64,000 bases of DNA from Roseibium sediminicola (GTDB lineage Bacteria; Pseudomonadota; Alphaproteobacteria; Rhizobiales; Stappiaceae), in assembly GCF_023156505.1 (NCBI RefSeq), contig NZ_JALNMJ010000004.1:62001-126000 (forward strand), in the 5' to 3' direction. Below, piece by piece: positions 51,446 through 61,790 of the stretch. A program made the position numbers and the translations under genes. The notes beneath the pieces were generated by a model. That model was not told the DNA's origin. It did no database searches and saw nothing but the letters and a program-made list of their open reading frames with translations. The first letter of the stretch is position 1; every line of letters starts with the position of its first letter.

Positions 51446-52567
51446 ATGCTGACACGGCGCCAATTCCTGAAACAGACTTCGGCCAACGCGGCCGTATTCG
51501 CTGCTCTCGCGACAGGACTATGGCCGATGCCCTCAAATGCCACTGCCCCTCATGGCCTTCCCGACGGCTATTTTGTACCGGCGGAGGAAGATCCGCATGA
51601 GCGCACTTTCATGCAATGGCCCGTCAACCGGACCGTTCATCCGGACCGCTGGTTCCTTGCCGATCTCCAGAAAACAATCGCCAACGTGGCCAACACCATC
51701 GCGGAGTTTGAACCTGTCGTCATGCTGATGGCCGAAAACCAACGCGCCGCGGCACGCAGACTGCTTTCCGGCAAGGTCGAGATCTGGGATGTGCCGACGG
51801 ACGATCTGTGGTGCCGCGACTCAGGACCGCTGTTTGCGGTGGATGGAAACGGCGGACTTGTTGTCTCCGGGATCCAGTTCAACGGTTGGGGCAACAAACA
51901 GGTCCATGACAACGATGGACTTGTCGCCAAACGTGTTGCGGAGCGGATGGGATTGAAGATCTATCCGAGCGGTTTGAAAGGTGAACCGGGCGGCGCCGAA
52001 TGGGACGGCGCAGGAACGCTGATGGCGCAGGAGAGTTGCTGGGTCAATCCGAACCGGAATGACCTCGGCCGGCCTGAAATCGAGGCACGGCTGCTGGCGG
52101 CGTATGGCGCCGACACGATGATCTGGGCGCCGGGCGTCCGCGGCCTGGACATCACGGACGACCATATCGACGCGCTGGCGCGTTTTGTCCGTCCGGGAAC
52201 GGTGCTCATCCAGGTGCCCTACCCTGACGACGACGACGCGTTTTCCGTTTCCGCCCGCAAGACCCTTTCCATCCTGCAGCAGGCAACCGACGCTTCAGGC
52301 CAGCCTTTGGAGATCGTTGAGATCGCCTCGCCCACCCGCACCCGCGTCCGGTCCGAAGATTTCGTGTCGTCTTACGTGAACTACTACGTCTGTAACGGCG
52401 CGGTTATCTGCGCCCAGTTCGGTGACAGCGACACTGACACCGAAGCGGTCGAAGCTCTTGCCCGCCTTTATCCGGATCGAGAAATCGTCAGCCTGAACAT
52501 CGACCCGATCGGCGAAACCGGCGGAGGTATCCATTGCGCCACCCAGCAGCAGCCAGCCACCGCCTGA
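51446..52567 (+). CDS. Tat-exported agmatine deiminase/peptidylarginine deiminase-family enzyme
   Basis: This 373-residue protein starts with a Tat signal (LTRRQFLKQTSANAAVFAAL). The mature enzyme has the guanidino-group hydrolase features of the family: ERTFMQWPVN, LWCRDSGPLF, GLDITDDHIDALARF and the nucleophile Cys364 in GGGIHCATQQQP. Agmatine deiminases make N-carbamoylputrescine and ammonia. Most are cytoplasmic, so a Tat-exported form suggests action on an extracellular guanidino compound. GAGAG lies directly before the ATG. Confidence 0.9.
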   Translation: MLTRRQFLKQTSANAAVFAALATGLWPMPSNATAPHGLPDGYFVPAEEDPHERTFMQWPVNRTVHPDRWFLADLQKTIANVANTIAEFEPVVMLMAENQRAAARRLLSGKVEIWDVPTDDLWCRDSGPLFAVDGNGGLVVSGIQFNGWGNKQVHDNDGLVAKRVAERMGLKIYPSGLKGEPGGAEWDGAGTLMAQESCWVNPNRNDLGRPEIEARLLAAYGADTMIWAPGVRGLDITDDHIDALARFVRPGTVLIQVPYPDDDDAFSVSARKTLSILQQATDASGQPLEIVEIASPTRTRVRSEDFVSSYVNYYVCNGAVICAQFGDSDTDTEAVEALARLYPDREIVSLNIDPIGETGGGIHCATQQQPATA

Positions 52568-52664
52568 CGTGAAGTTGCTTCGATCAGTCGCGCAAATGTT
52601 CTTGGATCAATCGACTATCCACGCCATATCAGTTTCGTACCGTTCTAACTCCTTTGAGGTATCC

Positions 52665-54707
52665 ATGACTTCCAATCCACTGCTCGCCAATTGGGACTCG
52701 CCGTTCCAGCTGCCGCCGTTTTCAGAAATCGAACCGTCGCATTTCGAGGAAGCGTTCGAGGTGGCCATGGCCGAGGCGTGCGCGGAAACCGACCGGATCG
52801 CCGATCAGGAAGAGGCACCGACCTTCGAAAACACGGTCGTTGCGCTGGAGCGTTCCGGAGAAAGCCTCACCAGGGTTGCCCGCACCTTTTTCAACCTGAC
52901 CGGTGCACATACCAACGAAGCCTTGCAGAAGATCGAACGTGATATAGCGCCTAAACTGGCGAAACATGGCTCCGACATGCTGCTGAATGCCAGTCTCTAT
53001 GGCAGGATCGCCACCCTGTGGGACCAGCGCGAAGATCTTGGACTGAACGCCGAGGACAGTCGGGTTCTGGAACGTTATCAAAAGATGTTCCAACGGGCAG
53101 GCGCCGGCCTGGATGACGCCGGCAAGGCTCGGATGGCGGAGATTTCGCAGCGCCTTGCGACACTCGGCACTGGTTTCTCTCAAAACGTGCTGAAAGACGA
53201 GTCCGACTTTCAGCTGGTCCTTGAAACCGAGCAGGACCGAGCAGGCCTTCCGGACTTCTTGCTGGCATCCGCTGCAGAGGCCGCCAGGGAACGCGGTCTG
53301 GCCGGCAAACATGTGATCACGTTGTCACGGTCGTCGATTGAGCCCTTTCTGCAGTTTTCGACCAACAGGGCCCTGCGCGAGGAGGCCTTCCGGGCCTGGA
53401 CATCGCGCGGCGAAAAAGGTGGCGACACCGACAACCGGGAGATTATCCGGGAAACGCTTGCGCTGCGCGCTGAAAAGGCCCGCCTGCTCGGTTTCCGCAA
53501 TTTCGCCGAATACAAACTCGACGACACCATGGCCAAGACCCCGGACAATGTGCGCGGCCTGCTGACAAAAGTCTGGCAACCAGCCGTTGCCCAGGCCCGC
53601 GAGGAAGAGGAAAAACTTGCGGAGATGGCGCGGGGCAGCGGCGAAAACCATTCCATAGAGGCCTGGGACTGGCGGCATTATTCGGAAAAAGTCCGCAAGG
53701 CGGAACACGACCTCGACGAAACCGAGCTCAAACCCTATCTCCAGCTCGACAATATTATCCAGGCGGCCTTCGATACGGCCACGCGCCTGTTCGGTATCAC
53801 CTTCCGCGAACTGAAAGGCCTGCCGGTCTACCACCCGGATGTCCGCGTCTTTGAGGTCCTGAACCCGGACGGCACACATAAAGGCCTGTTCCTGGGTGAC
53901 TATTTCGCTCGGTCTTCAAAACGCTCCGGTGCCTGGATGAGCGGCTTCCGCTCTCAGCACAAGCTGAAAGGCGAGGTCACGCCGATCATCGTCAACGTGA
54001 TGAATTTTTCGAAAGGCGCGCAGGGCGAAGCCACCCTGTTGACCTTCGACGACGCACGCACCCTGTTTCACGAATTCGGTCACGGCCTGCACGGTCTTCT
54101 GTCCGATGTCACCTATCCGATGATCTCGGGAACGGGTGTTGCACGCGATTTCGTCGAATTGCCGTCCCAGCTCTATGAGCACTGGCTGTCCCAGCCCGAC
54201 GTGCTCTCGAAATTCGCGGTGCATTACAAGACCAATGAACCGATGCCCGCGCAACTCCTGGAAAAACTCCTGGCGGCGGCGAATTTCAACCAGGGTTTCG
54301 CGACAGTCGAATACACCGCCTCCGCACTGATCGACCTCGAACTCCATCTCCTGGATGATCCAGCAGAGCTGAATGTCGCGGACTTCGAGAAGCAGGAACT
54401 CGGCAAGATCGACATGCCGGCCGCCATCACAATGCGCCACCGGATCCCGCATTTTCAGCACGTCTTTTCCGGTGACGGATATTCCGCCGGCTATTACAGC
54501 TACATGTGGTCGGAAGTGATGGACGCGGATGCGTTTGGTGCCTTCGAGGAAAAAGGCAACATCTTCGACCCCGAAACCGCCGAAAAGCTGCTCACCTTTA
54601 TTTACTCCGCAGGCGGGCGCCAGGATCCGGAAGAAGCCTACGTCGCGTTCCGGGGACGAGCCCCGAAAATCGACGCCTTGCTGGAAAAACGAGGCTTTGC
54701 CGCCTAG
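52665..54707 (+). CDS. dcp: M3-family metallopeptidase (Dcp/oligopeptidase A type)
   Basis: The start at MTSNPLLANWDSPFQLPPF (ATG 52665, GAGG 6 bases upstream) gives 680 residues, normal for peptidyl-dipeptidase Dcp. Zinc motif HEFGH is at 469-473, within TLFHEFGHGLHGLLSD. FSGDGYSAGYYSYMWSEVMDADAF near the end is the M3 substrate-binding region. No signal peptide is seen, so it is probably a cytoplasmic peptidase that clears short peptides. Confidence 0.93.
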   Translation: MTSNPLLANWDSPFQLPPFSEIEPSHFEEAFEVAMAEACAETDRIADQEEAPTFENTVVALERSGESLTRVARTFFNLTGAHTNEALQKIERDIAPKLAKHGSDMLLNASLYGRIATLWDQREDLGLNAEDSRVLERYQKMFQRAGAGLDDAGKARMAEISQRLATLGTGFSQNVLKDESDFQLVLETEQDRAGLPDFLLASAAEAARERGLAGKHVITLSRSSIEPFLQFSTNRALREEAFRAWTSRGEKGGDTDNREIIRETLALRAEKARLLGFRNFAEYKLDDTMAKTPDNVRGLLTKVWQPAVAQAREEEEKLAEMARGSGENHSIEAWDWRHYSEKVRKAEHDLDETELKPYLQLDNIIQAAFDTATRLFGITFRELKGLPVYHPDVRVFEVLNPDGTHKGLFLGDYFARSSKRSGAWMSGFRSQHKLKGEVTPIIVNVMNFSKGAQGEATLLTFDDARTLFHEFGHGLHGLLSDVTYPMISGTGVARDFVELPSQLYEHWLSQPDVLSKFAVHYKTNEPMPAQLLEKLLAAANFNQGFATVEYTASALIDLELHLLDDPAELNVADFEKQELGKIDMPAAITMRHRIPHFQHVFSGDGYSAGYYSYMWSEVMDADAFGAFEEKGNIFDPETAEKLLTFIYSAGGRQDPEEAYVAFRGRAPKIDALLEKRGFAA

Positions 54708-54725
54708 GCTATGCCTGAACCTGCC

Positions 54726-54745
54726 GGCCGGCCTCTTGGCCGGCC
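54726..54745 (+). terminator. GC-rich hairpin after dcp
   Basis: A perfect 8-bp stem of GGCCGGCC on both sides of a TCTT loop starts 19 bases after the dcp stop. There is no T-run, so it is a weak terminator or a transcript-end stabiliser. Confidence 0.5.
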
Positions 54746-54763
54746 AACGGGACCGCAAAATCC

Positions 54764-55165
54764 ATGACCTTTAGAAATCGTCAGTCCATGGCGGACCCGA
54801 CCGTCCCTCTCCTGAGGCTTTGCCTGGTTTTGGCCGGACTGGCAGGCGCGCTTGGCGCAGTCTTTCTGGCCATGTCCGCGCACGCCAATGCGTCGCCGTT
54901 GCTTCGGACCGCGGCCCAAATGCTGTTGTTCCATGCACCGCTTTTTCTCGGGCTAGGACTTCTTGCTCAGGCGCGGCGTGTCCTGCTTTTGCCAGTAACC
55001 GTGGCGTTGCTTTCGCTCGGATTGTGCCTGTTTTCCGGAGACCTGCTCTTGCGCGCATTTGTCGAGCAGCGTCTGTTTTCGATGGCAGCGCCAATCGGAG
55101 GCGCTCTTGTCATTGCCGCCTGGCTGGCGCTGGCGATCGGTGCTTTACGTGTTCGACCCAAGTGA
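54764..55165 (+). CDS. DUF423-family small membrane protein
   Basis: This 133-residue protein has four predicted helices and the DUF423 pattern: LAGLAGALGAVFLAMSAHA, LLRTAAQMLLFHAPLFLGLG, LGLCLFSGDLLLRAF and MAAPIGGALVIAAWLALA. Function is unknown across the family. The ATG at 54788 is an alternative start. It may be co-transcribed with dcp. Confidence 0.88.
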   Translation: MTFRNRQSMADPTVPLLRLCLVLAGLAGALGAVFLAMSAHANASPLLRTAAQMLLFHAPLFLGLGLLAQARRVLLLPVTVALLSLGLCLFSGDLLLRAFVEQRLFSMAAPIGGALVIAAWLALAIGALRVRPK

Positions 55166-55224
55166 CTAAAAGCCTGCTGATGCGTTATTGCGGACGCAAC
55201 TGACAGCGAAACTGGATTATTTTA

Positions 55225-56646
55225 GTGACCGTTACTGCTGAATTGCCCAAGAACGGGGCTCGGGAGGCCAGCCAGGCCACCGAATTTGTGCCGCCCTATC
55301 CGTTCCGCCATGAGAAGATGCCGCCAGTCTGGACGTTGATCGGCTTGGCCAAACGGAATTTTCTCGCGATTTGGGGCATTGACGATTTTCAAAGCCGCCT
55401 GAGAAGCAAGAAGATCTTCAACCGGGAACTGGTGATCTGCAATCGCCCGGACGTTGTGCGCGAGGCCTTTCAGACCAATCATGAAGTGCTTCAGCGCAAG
55501 ACACCCCAAATGCGCCACGCCCTGGAACCGCTCCTCGGCGATGGTCTTTTCATCAGCGACACCGAAACCTGGGCCAAGCGACGCAAGGTGGTCGCCCCGA
55601 TCATTCACGGATCGCGCGTGAAGGGCTTCGCCCCGATCATGATCGATACGATCGAGGAAAAACGCGCCGAGTGGGCGGCTCTGGGGGATGGTGCCGAGAT
55701 CGACGCACTTGCCGATATGGCGCATCTGACGGCGGAAATCATCTGCAGGACCATTTTCGGCCGAAATCTCGGCAAGAATCACGCCGCCGAAGTCGTCCAG
55801 GGCTTCACGGATTATCAACGCCACATCGACCAAATCGATCTCCTGTCGCTGTTCGGGCTTCCCGAATGGCTCCCCCGGTTTCGCGGACGTGCCATCAAGA
55901 AGCCTGTGCAGCGCATCATGACGGTGCTCGACCAGATCATCGAAAGTTATCAGGCACAGAAAGAACAGGGCGAAGCGTCGGTGATCGGCGGCTTGCTGGA
56001 AGCGCGTGACGAAAACGGCGCCCCCCTCAGCCGCAACGCCATCATCAGCGAAGCGGCTGTCATCTTCATGGCGGGTCATGAAACCACGGCCAACACGCTC
56101 GCCTGGGCATGGTTCCTCTTGTCCAACTGCACCAAGAGCCGTTTGAAGCTTCAGCAGGAACTTGACACCGTTCTGAATGGCCGCACGCCAACCTTCAAGG
56201 ATGTTGCCGACCTGCCCTTCACCAAGGCCGTGATCGAGGAAACTCTGCGGCTTTATCCACCGGTTCCGATTCTGGGCCGCGAGGCCATGGCCGACACGAC
56301 CATTGGCAACAAGCCGATTCCCAAGGGGTCTTTGGTCATGGTCGTACCGTGGCTGATGCACCGCAACCCGGTGCTGTGGTCGAAACCCGATGTCTTCGAC
56401 CCGGGCCGTTTCCTCGATCCCAAGTCCAAGAAGCCCAACAAATACGGTTATGTCCCGTTCAGTATCGGGCCGCGTATTTGTGCCGGCCTGCAATTCGGCA
56501 TGACAGAAGCCATTCTGAGTCTCGCCATTCTGGCCCAGCAGTTCGAGTTGAAGCTCAAGGAAGGCGTCGACGTTCAACCTGTCGCCCGTCTGACCCTGCG
56601 CCCTGGTGAAAACCTGCCCATGACACTTCATCCAAGGCGGTCATGA
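55225..56646 (+). CDS. Cytochrome P450
   Basis: This 473-residue protein starts at GTG. The I-helix motif AGHETTAN is near 283, ExxR is in EETLR near 340, and the haem loop is FSIGPRICAG with Cys419 as the iron ligand. The N-terminus has no clear membrane anchor, so it is probably soluble. P450s insert oxygen into C-H bonds; the substrate is not predictable here. The stop overlaps the acyltransferase start (ATGA), so the two enzymes are translationally coupled. No redox partner gene is nearby. Confidence 0.94.
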   Translation: MTVTAELPKNGAREASQATEFVPPYPFRHEKMPPVWTLIGLAKRNFLAIWGIDDFQSRLRSKKIFNRELVICNRPDVVREAFQTNHEVLQRKTPQMRHALEPLLGDGLFISDTETWAKRRKVVAPIIHGSRVKGFAPIMIDTIEEKRAEWAALGDGAEIDALADMAHLTAEIICRTIFGRNLGKNHAAEVVQGFTDYQRHIDQIDLLSLFGLPEWLPRFRGRAIKKPVQRIMTVLDQIIESYQAQKEQGEASVIGGLLEARDENGAPLSRNAIISEAAVIFMAGHETTANTLAWAWFLLSNCTKSRLKLQQELDTVLNGRTPTFKDVADLPFTKAVIEETLRLYPPVPILGREAMADTTIGNKPIPKGSLVMVVPWLMHRNPVLWSKPDVFDPGRFLDPKSKKPNKYGYVPFSIGPRICAGLQFGMTEAILSLAILAQQFELKLKEGVDVQPVARLTLRPGENLPMTLHPRRS

Positions 56647-57713
56647 CCAGGCATTTGCGGCTGGAAGACATTGCCTTCGCCGAAACGCTCGGTCCGGAGC
56701 CCGACGCTCCGCCGATCCGTGACCTGGCAGCCGGTGATCCCGCTCGGCGTCTCAATGCCAGGATGCACTGGTTGAGGCACACTAAGGACGGCGTTCTCAA
56801 CACCGTCTTCCATCACGTCCTGAAGCACTGCCCCAGCGGTCTCGTGTCCGGGTTCGGGCATGTGCTGGTGCCGATGATGCGCTGGTCCTACCGCGACAAG
56901 ATCTTTCCGAAGCGCATCAGCAGAAACTTCTCCGCCCTGACACCAGGCAGGTGGACAAGCAGGCAGGCGGAGGCACATGCGCTGGACAGGTTTTGGCGGA
57001 ATATAGCGCGAACCATCTCTGAATTCTGCATTGTCAATAAGCTATGGAAGAGTTCTCGCATAGAAGTTGAGGGGCTAGAGCACCTCGAAGCTGTCCGGAG
57101 TTCCGGTCGGCCGGTCATCTTCACGTCCATGCATCTGGCCACCTGGGAAGCCTTGTTCGTTGCAATCCATGAGGGCCTTTCCGGGCCGAGCATCGGCCCG
57201 TTCCAGCCGGAGCCGAACCGTTTCAAGAACCGAATTGTCCACGCCATCCGCAAGGAACGGAACCAGTTTCTGTTCCCTCCCGGCCAGCGCAGCGCTTATC
57301 GTCTTCACCGTCTGATGACCAGTGGCCAATATTCGATGACAATCTTCATCGACGAAGTGCGCGACAAACAGGTGCATTTGCCGCTATTCGGACGCCCGGC
57401 TCCCACGAAGGGCAATGCCGTGGTCGCCATCAAGATCGCCAATGCCTGCGGTGGTACGCTTCTGCCGACTTACCTGACCCGGACCGGTCCAGCCCGGTTC
57501 CGCATGACGATCCTGCCGCCGCTCGAACGGCGGACAAATGCAAATTACGACGTTGCGGACACGGTCCGCGCACTCAACGACGTCTTTGAACCGATCGTGC
57601 TGCAAAACATCGAAGAATGGTACATGCTGAGCGAATTGCGGCTGCCGCAGTCGTTTGAAAAAAGCTTCTATGCCAGAGCCCTTGCCCGTGACAATGCGGC
57701 AGCAGCCGGTTAG
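56643..57713 (+). CDS. LpxL/HtrB-like lysophospholipid acyltransferase family protein
   Basis: This 356-residue protein resembles lauroyl-type acyltransferases: the catalytic HX4E motif is in TSMHLATWE, and IFIDEVRDKQVHLPLFGRPAPTKGNAVVAIKIA is the later family block. It lacks an obvious N-terminal membrane helix, though amphipathic segments are present. It probably transfers a fatty acyl chain to a lipid or lipid-like acceptor. Coupling to the P450 suggests a shared lipid substrate (inference). Its stop overlaps fghA tail-to-tail by 4 bases. Confidence 0.85.
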   Translation: MTRHLRLEDIAFAETLGPEPDAPPIRDLAAGDPARRLNARMHWLRHTKDGVLNTVFHHVLKHCPSGLVSGFGHVLVPMMRWSYRDKIFPKRISRNFSALTPGRWTSRQAEAHALDRFWRNIARTISEFCIVNKLWKSSRIEVEGLEHLEAVRSSGRPVIFTSMHLATWEALFVAIHEGLSGPSIGPFQPEPNRFKNRIVHAIRKERNQFLFPPGQRSAYRLHRLMTSGQYSMTIFIDEVRDKQVHLPLFGRPAPTKGNAVVAIKIANACGGTLLPTYLTRTGPARFRMTILPPLERRTNANYDVADTVRALNDVFEPIVLQNIEEWYMLSELRLPQSFEKSFYARALARDNAAAAG

Positions 57714-58540
57714 CCCTTCAGCCTCGCCGCATGCCAGGCGATGTGATCGCGGGCGAAGGTCGAGACGAAATAGTAGGAATGGTCATAGCCTTCCTGCAGA
57801 CGGTAGCTGTGTGCCGTCTTCGTCTCGGTGAGTGCAGCCACCAGAGCCCCGGGTTTCAGCAGATCGTAGAACTGATCGTCCGCGCCCTGGTCGACAAGAA
57901 TGTCGCCGCTCCAGCCCTTGTCCTTTAAGAGCAGAGTCGCGTCATGGGCTGTCCAGGCGCTTTCATCTCCGCCGAGATAGGCGCCAAGCTGCTTTCGGCC
58001 CCAGTCGGACTGGGTCGGATTGGCAATCGGCGCAAAGGCAGACAGCGACTGGTAGTGCCCGGGGTATTTCATGGCGAGCGTCAGGGCACCGTGTCCCCCC
58101 ATGGAATGACCGGTGATGCCGTGATGGACGGAAATGGCGAAGTTCTCGGTGACCAGGTCGCGCAGTTCGCTCGCGACATAGCTTTCCATCTGAAAATGCG
58201 GCGCCCAGGGCGTTTCGGTGGCGTTGACATAAAATCCCGCGCCCTGCCCCAGGTCATAGGCCTCGTCGTTGGCGACGCCTTCACCTCGCGGGCTGGTGTC
58301 GGGAAACACCAGCGCCAGGCCGAATTCAGCGGCATGGGCCTGCAAGCCCGCCTTGATCATGGCATTTTCGTGGGTGCAGGTCAGTCCGGACAGATACCAC
58401 AGGCACGGCACCGGTCCGTCCTGCGCCTGCGGCGGCATGTAGACCGCGAAGGTCATCTCGCAGCCACAAGCTTCCGACTCATGGCTGTAAACGCCCTGCA
58501 TACCGCCGAAGCACCTGTTCTCGGAAATGGTTTTCATCAA
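57710..58540 (-). CDS. fghA: S-formylglutathione hydrolase
   Basis: This 276-residue esterase has Ser146 in GHSMGG, LWYLSGLTCTHENAMIKAGLQAHAAEFGLALVFPDTSPRG, and a late Asp/His pair (VDQGADDQFY and EGYDHSYYF). It hydrolyses S-formylglutathione to formate and glutathione, the step after the dehydrogenase encoded upstream (58712-59824) on the same strand. A palindromic repeat separates the two genes. Confidence 0.96.
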   Translation of the reverse strand: MMKTISENRCFGGMQGVYSHESEACGCEMTFAVYMPPQAQDGPVPCLWYLSGLTCTHENAMIKAGLQAHAAEFGLALVFPDTSPRGEGVANDEAYDLGQGAGFYVNATETPWAPHFQMESYVASELRDLVTENFAISVHHGITGHSMGGHGALTLAMKYPGHYQSLSAFAPIANPTQSDWGRKQLGAYLGGDESAWTAHDATLLLKDKGWSGDILVDQGADDQFYDLLKPGALVAALTETKTAHSYRLQEGYDHSYYFVSTFARDHIAWHAARLKG

Positions 58541-58560
58541 AACGCCTCTACTCTTTCTTA

Positions 58561-58673
58561 GTCATCCCAAGGCTTGACCATGGGATCCATGCCGTTTCAT
58601 TCACCAAACAGCCAGCCCGGCCAATTGCACCGGGCGAAACGGCATGGATTGCAGGATCAAGTCCTGCAATGAC
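58561..58673. repeat. Palindromic intergenic repeat between fghA and frmA, 113 bp
   Basis: A perfect 14-base inverted repeat (ATCCATGCCGTTTC at 58585-58598, GAAACGGCATGGAT at 58636-58649) is nested in imperfect outer arms beginning GTCAT and ending ATGAC. It can fold into a long hairpin. It differs in sequence from the 44990-45118 element but has the same GTCATCC-type end. It lies within the presumed frmA-fghA transcript. Confidence 0.7.
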
Positions 58674-58711
58674 GACGGTTTCAAACGTGCTTTGTGACGA
58701 CGACCAAACGA

Positions 58712-59824
<1,113 letters not shown>

Positions 59825-60215
59825 GGATTGTTCTCCCTGACTGGACTGTTCCCGCGAGAGTTAACGCCTGGGCTCTCAAATGCAAGAACCGATGCGGCAT
59901 CCATTGTCGGGATTGCGCAATCCAACAGCAAAATGCTTTGACTATGGCAGGCGTGTTCTGGCGGCAAACAGCCGGTTTTCGCCGGTATTCCGCTGGGAAA
60001 CGCGCCTTGCTTGCCAGGTTCCGACACCTATGTCGCATTCAGACAAGCATGCGACCGAAACCTGATACGCTTCTCTTGACCCAATCGCGAATATGCCCCG
60101 CAATGGATGCGGCCTTGCCGGCAGTGGTGCTGGCCCAGTCCTTTATGCGAAACAATCCAGACGGGGGCATTCCGGTACATCCGGACAACCGGTCGGCAAC
60201 GTGCGGAGCCGCTTG
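59825..60215. promoter_or_regulatory. Divergent frmA/soxB regulatory region with a 14-bp palindrome
   Basis: These 391 bases hold no convincing gene. GGATTGCGCAATCC at 59910-59923 is a perfect 14-base palindrome, 86 bases before the frmA start. It could bind a regulator controlling either or both directions. TTGACC-N17-like boxes exist near 60075, but no promoter can be called with confidence. Confidence 0.5.
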
Positions 60216-61469
60216 ATGAAGCGATATTCCTTCCTGGAACTGGCCAAAAACGCCTTTTCCGCGCACCAGAACTGGGGCCGCCAGTGGCGTGCCCCCGAAC
60301 CCAAGGCCGAATATGACGTTGTCATCGTCGGCGCCGGCGGGCACGGACTGGCAACCGCCTATTACCTTGCCAAGGAACATGGCGTCCATAGCGTCGCGGT
60401 GATCGAAAAGGGCTGGCTCGGCGGCGGCAACACCGGCCGCAACACGACCATCGTGCGCTCAAACTATCTCTGGGAGGAAAGCGCCGGGCTCTACAATCAC
60501 GCCATTGGTCTCTGGCAGGGTCTGTCCCAGGAACTGAACTACAACGTGATGTATTCCGCGCGCGGCGTGATGATGCTGGCGCACACGGTTCATGACGTTC
60601 AGGTTGCCCAGCGGCACATTCACGCCAACCGGCTGGCTGGTGTCCAGAATGAATGGCTGACGCCCGAGCAGGCCAAGGAATACTGTCCGCCTCTCAACAT
60701 CGAGAAAAACATCCGCTATCCGGTGATGGGCGCGGCCCTGCAGCGCGTCGGCGGTACGGCCCGCCATGACGCGGTTGCCTGGGGTTACGCCCGCGGCGCC
60801 GACGCCCTTGGTGTCGACATCATCCAGAATTGCGCGGTCACCGGCATCCGCCGTGGCCAGAACGGTGCCGTCGAGGGCGTCGAGACCGCCAAGGGTTTCA
60901 TCAAGGCCAAGAAGGTCGGCGTCGTTGCCGCGGGCCACACCTCGACCATCATGGACATGGCCGGCGTGCGCATGCCGCTGGAATCCTTCCCGCTGCAGGC
61001 GCTGGTCTCCGAACCGGTCAAGCCGGCGTTCCCATGCGTGGTCATGTCGAACACTATCCACGCCTATATCTCCCAGTCGGACAAGGGCGAACTGGTGATC
61101 GGCGCTGGCACCGACCAGTTCATCTCCTATTCGCAGGCAGGTGGCATCCACATCTCCAACCACACGATTGACGCGATCTGCGAATTGTTCCCGCATTTCC
61201 GCCGCATGCGCATGCTGCGCAACTGGGGCGGCATTGTCGACGTGACCCCGGACCGCTCGCCGATCCTCTCCAAGACCCCGGTCCAGGGCCTCTACGTCAA
61301 CTGCGGCTGGGGCACCGGCGGCTTCAAGGCCACGCCAGGTTCCGGTCATGTCTTTGCGCACACGATTGCCAAGGACGAGCCGCACAAGATCAACGCACCC
61401 TTCACCATCGACCGGTTCCGCACCGGCCGCCTCATCGACGAAGCGGCAGCCGCCGCCGTTGCGCACTAA
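60216..61469 (+). CDS. soxB: Sarcosine oxidase beta subunit
   Basis: The start at [14 protein letters not shown] (ATG 60216) gives 417 residues, the standard length. FAD site: [20 protein letters not shown], then [22 protein letters not shown], where FMN is attached through a nearby His in this family. It oxidises the methyl group of sarcosine within the SoxBDAG heterotetramer, giving glycine and methylene-tetrahydrofolate, or free formaldehyde plus H2O2. First gene of the operon. Confidence 0.96.
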   Translation: MKRYSFLELAKNAFSAHQNWGRQWRAPEPKAEYDVVIVGAGGHGLATAYYLAKEHGVHSVAVIEKGWLGGGNTGRNTTIVRSNYLWEESAGLYNHAIGLWQGLSQELNYNVMYSARGVMMLAHTVHDVQVAQRHIHANRLAGVQNEWLTPEQAKEYCPPLNIEKNIRYPVMGAALQRVGGTARHDAVAWGYARGADALGVDIIQNCAVTGIRRGQNGAVEGVETAKGFIKAKKVGVVAAGHTSTIMDMAGVRMPLESFPLQALVSEPVKPAFPCVVMSNTIHAYISQSDKGELVIGAGTDQFISYSQAGGIHISNHTIDAICELFPHFRRMRMLRNWGGIVDVTPDRSPILSKTPVQGLYVNCGWGTGGFKATPGSGHVFAHTIAKDEPHKINAPFTIDRFRTGRLIDEAAAAAVAH

Positions 61470-61484
61470 GGGAGATTTCATCAG

Positions 61485-61790
61485 ATGCTGCTGGTTTACT
61501 GCCCTTATTGCGATGTCGAGCGCGCCGAAACGGAATTCGCCTGCCGCGGCGAAGCCCATATCGCCCGCCCGGCCGATCCGACGCAGGTCTCCGACGAGGA
61601 CTGGGTCAACTACCTCTACATGCGCACCAACACCAAGGGTGTCTATGCCGAACGCTGGCGCCACATCCATGGCTGCGGCCGTTTCTTCAACGCTGTCCGC
61701 GACACCGTCAGCGACAGGTTCCTGAAATTCTACAAGGCCGGCGAAACCATGCCGGACCTTGAAGCGATTGCCAAGGAGGCCGGCAAATGA
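61485..61790 (+). CDS. soxD: Sarcosine oxidase delta subunit
   Basis: This 101-residue protein has the zinc-binding pattern CPYCDVERAETEFACRGEAH and NYLYMRTNTKGVYAERWRHIHGCGRFFNAVRDT, a complete delta subunit. It starts 15 bases after soxB; its stop overlaps the soxA start (ATGA). Confidence 0.96.
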   Translation: MLLVYCPYCDVERAETEFACRGEAHIARPADPTQVSDEDWVNYLYMRTNTKGVYAERWRHIHGCGRFFNAVRDTVSDRFLKFYKAGETMPDLEAIAKEAGK

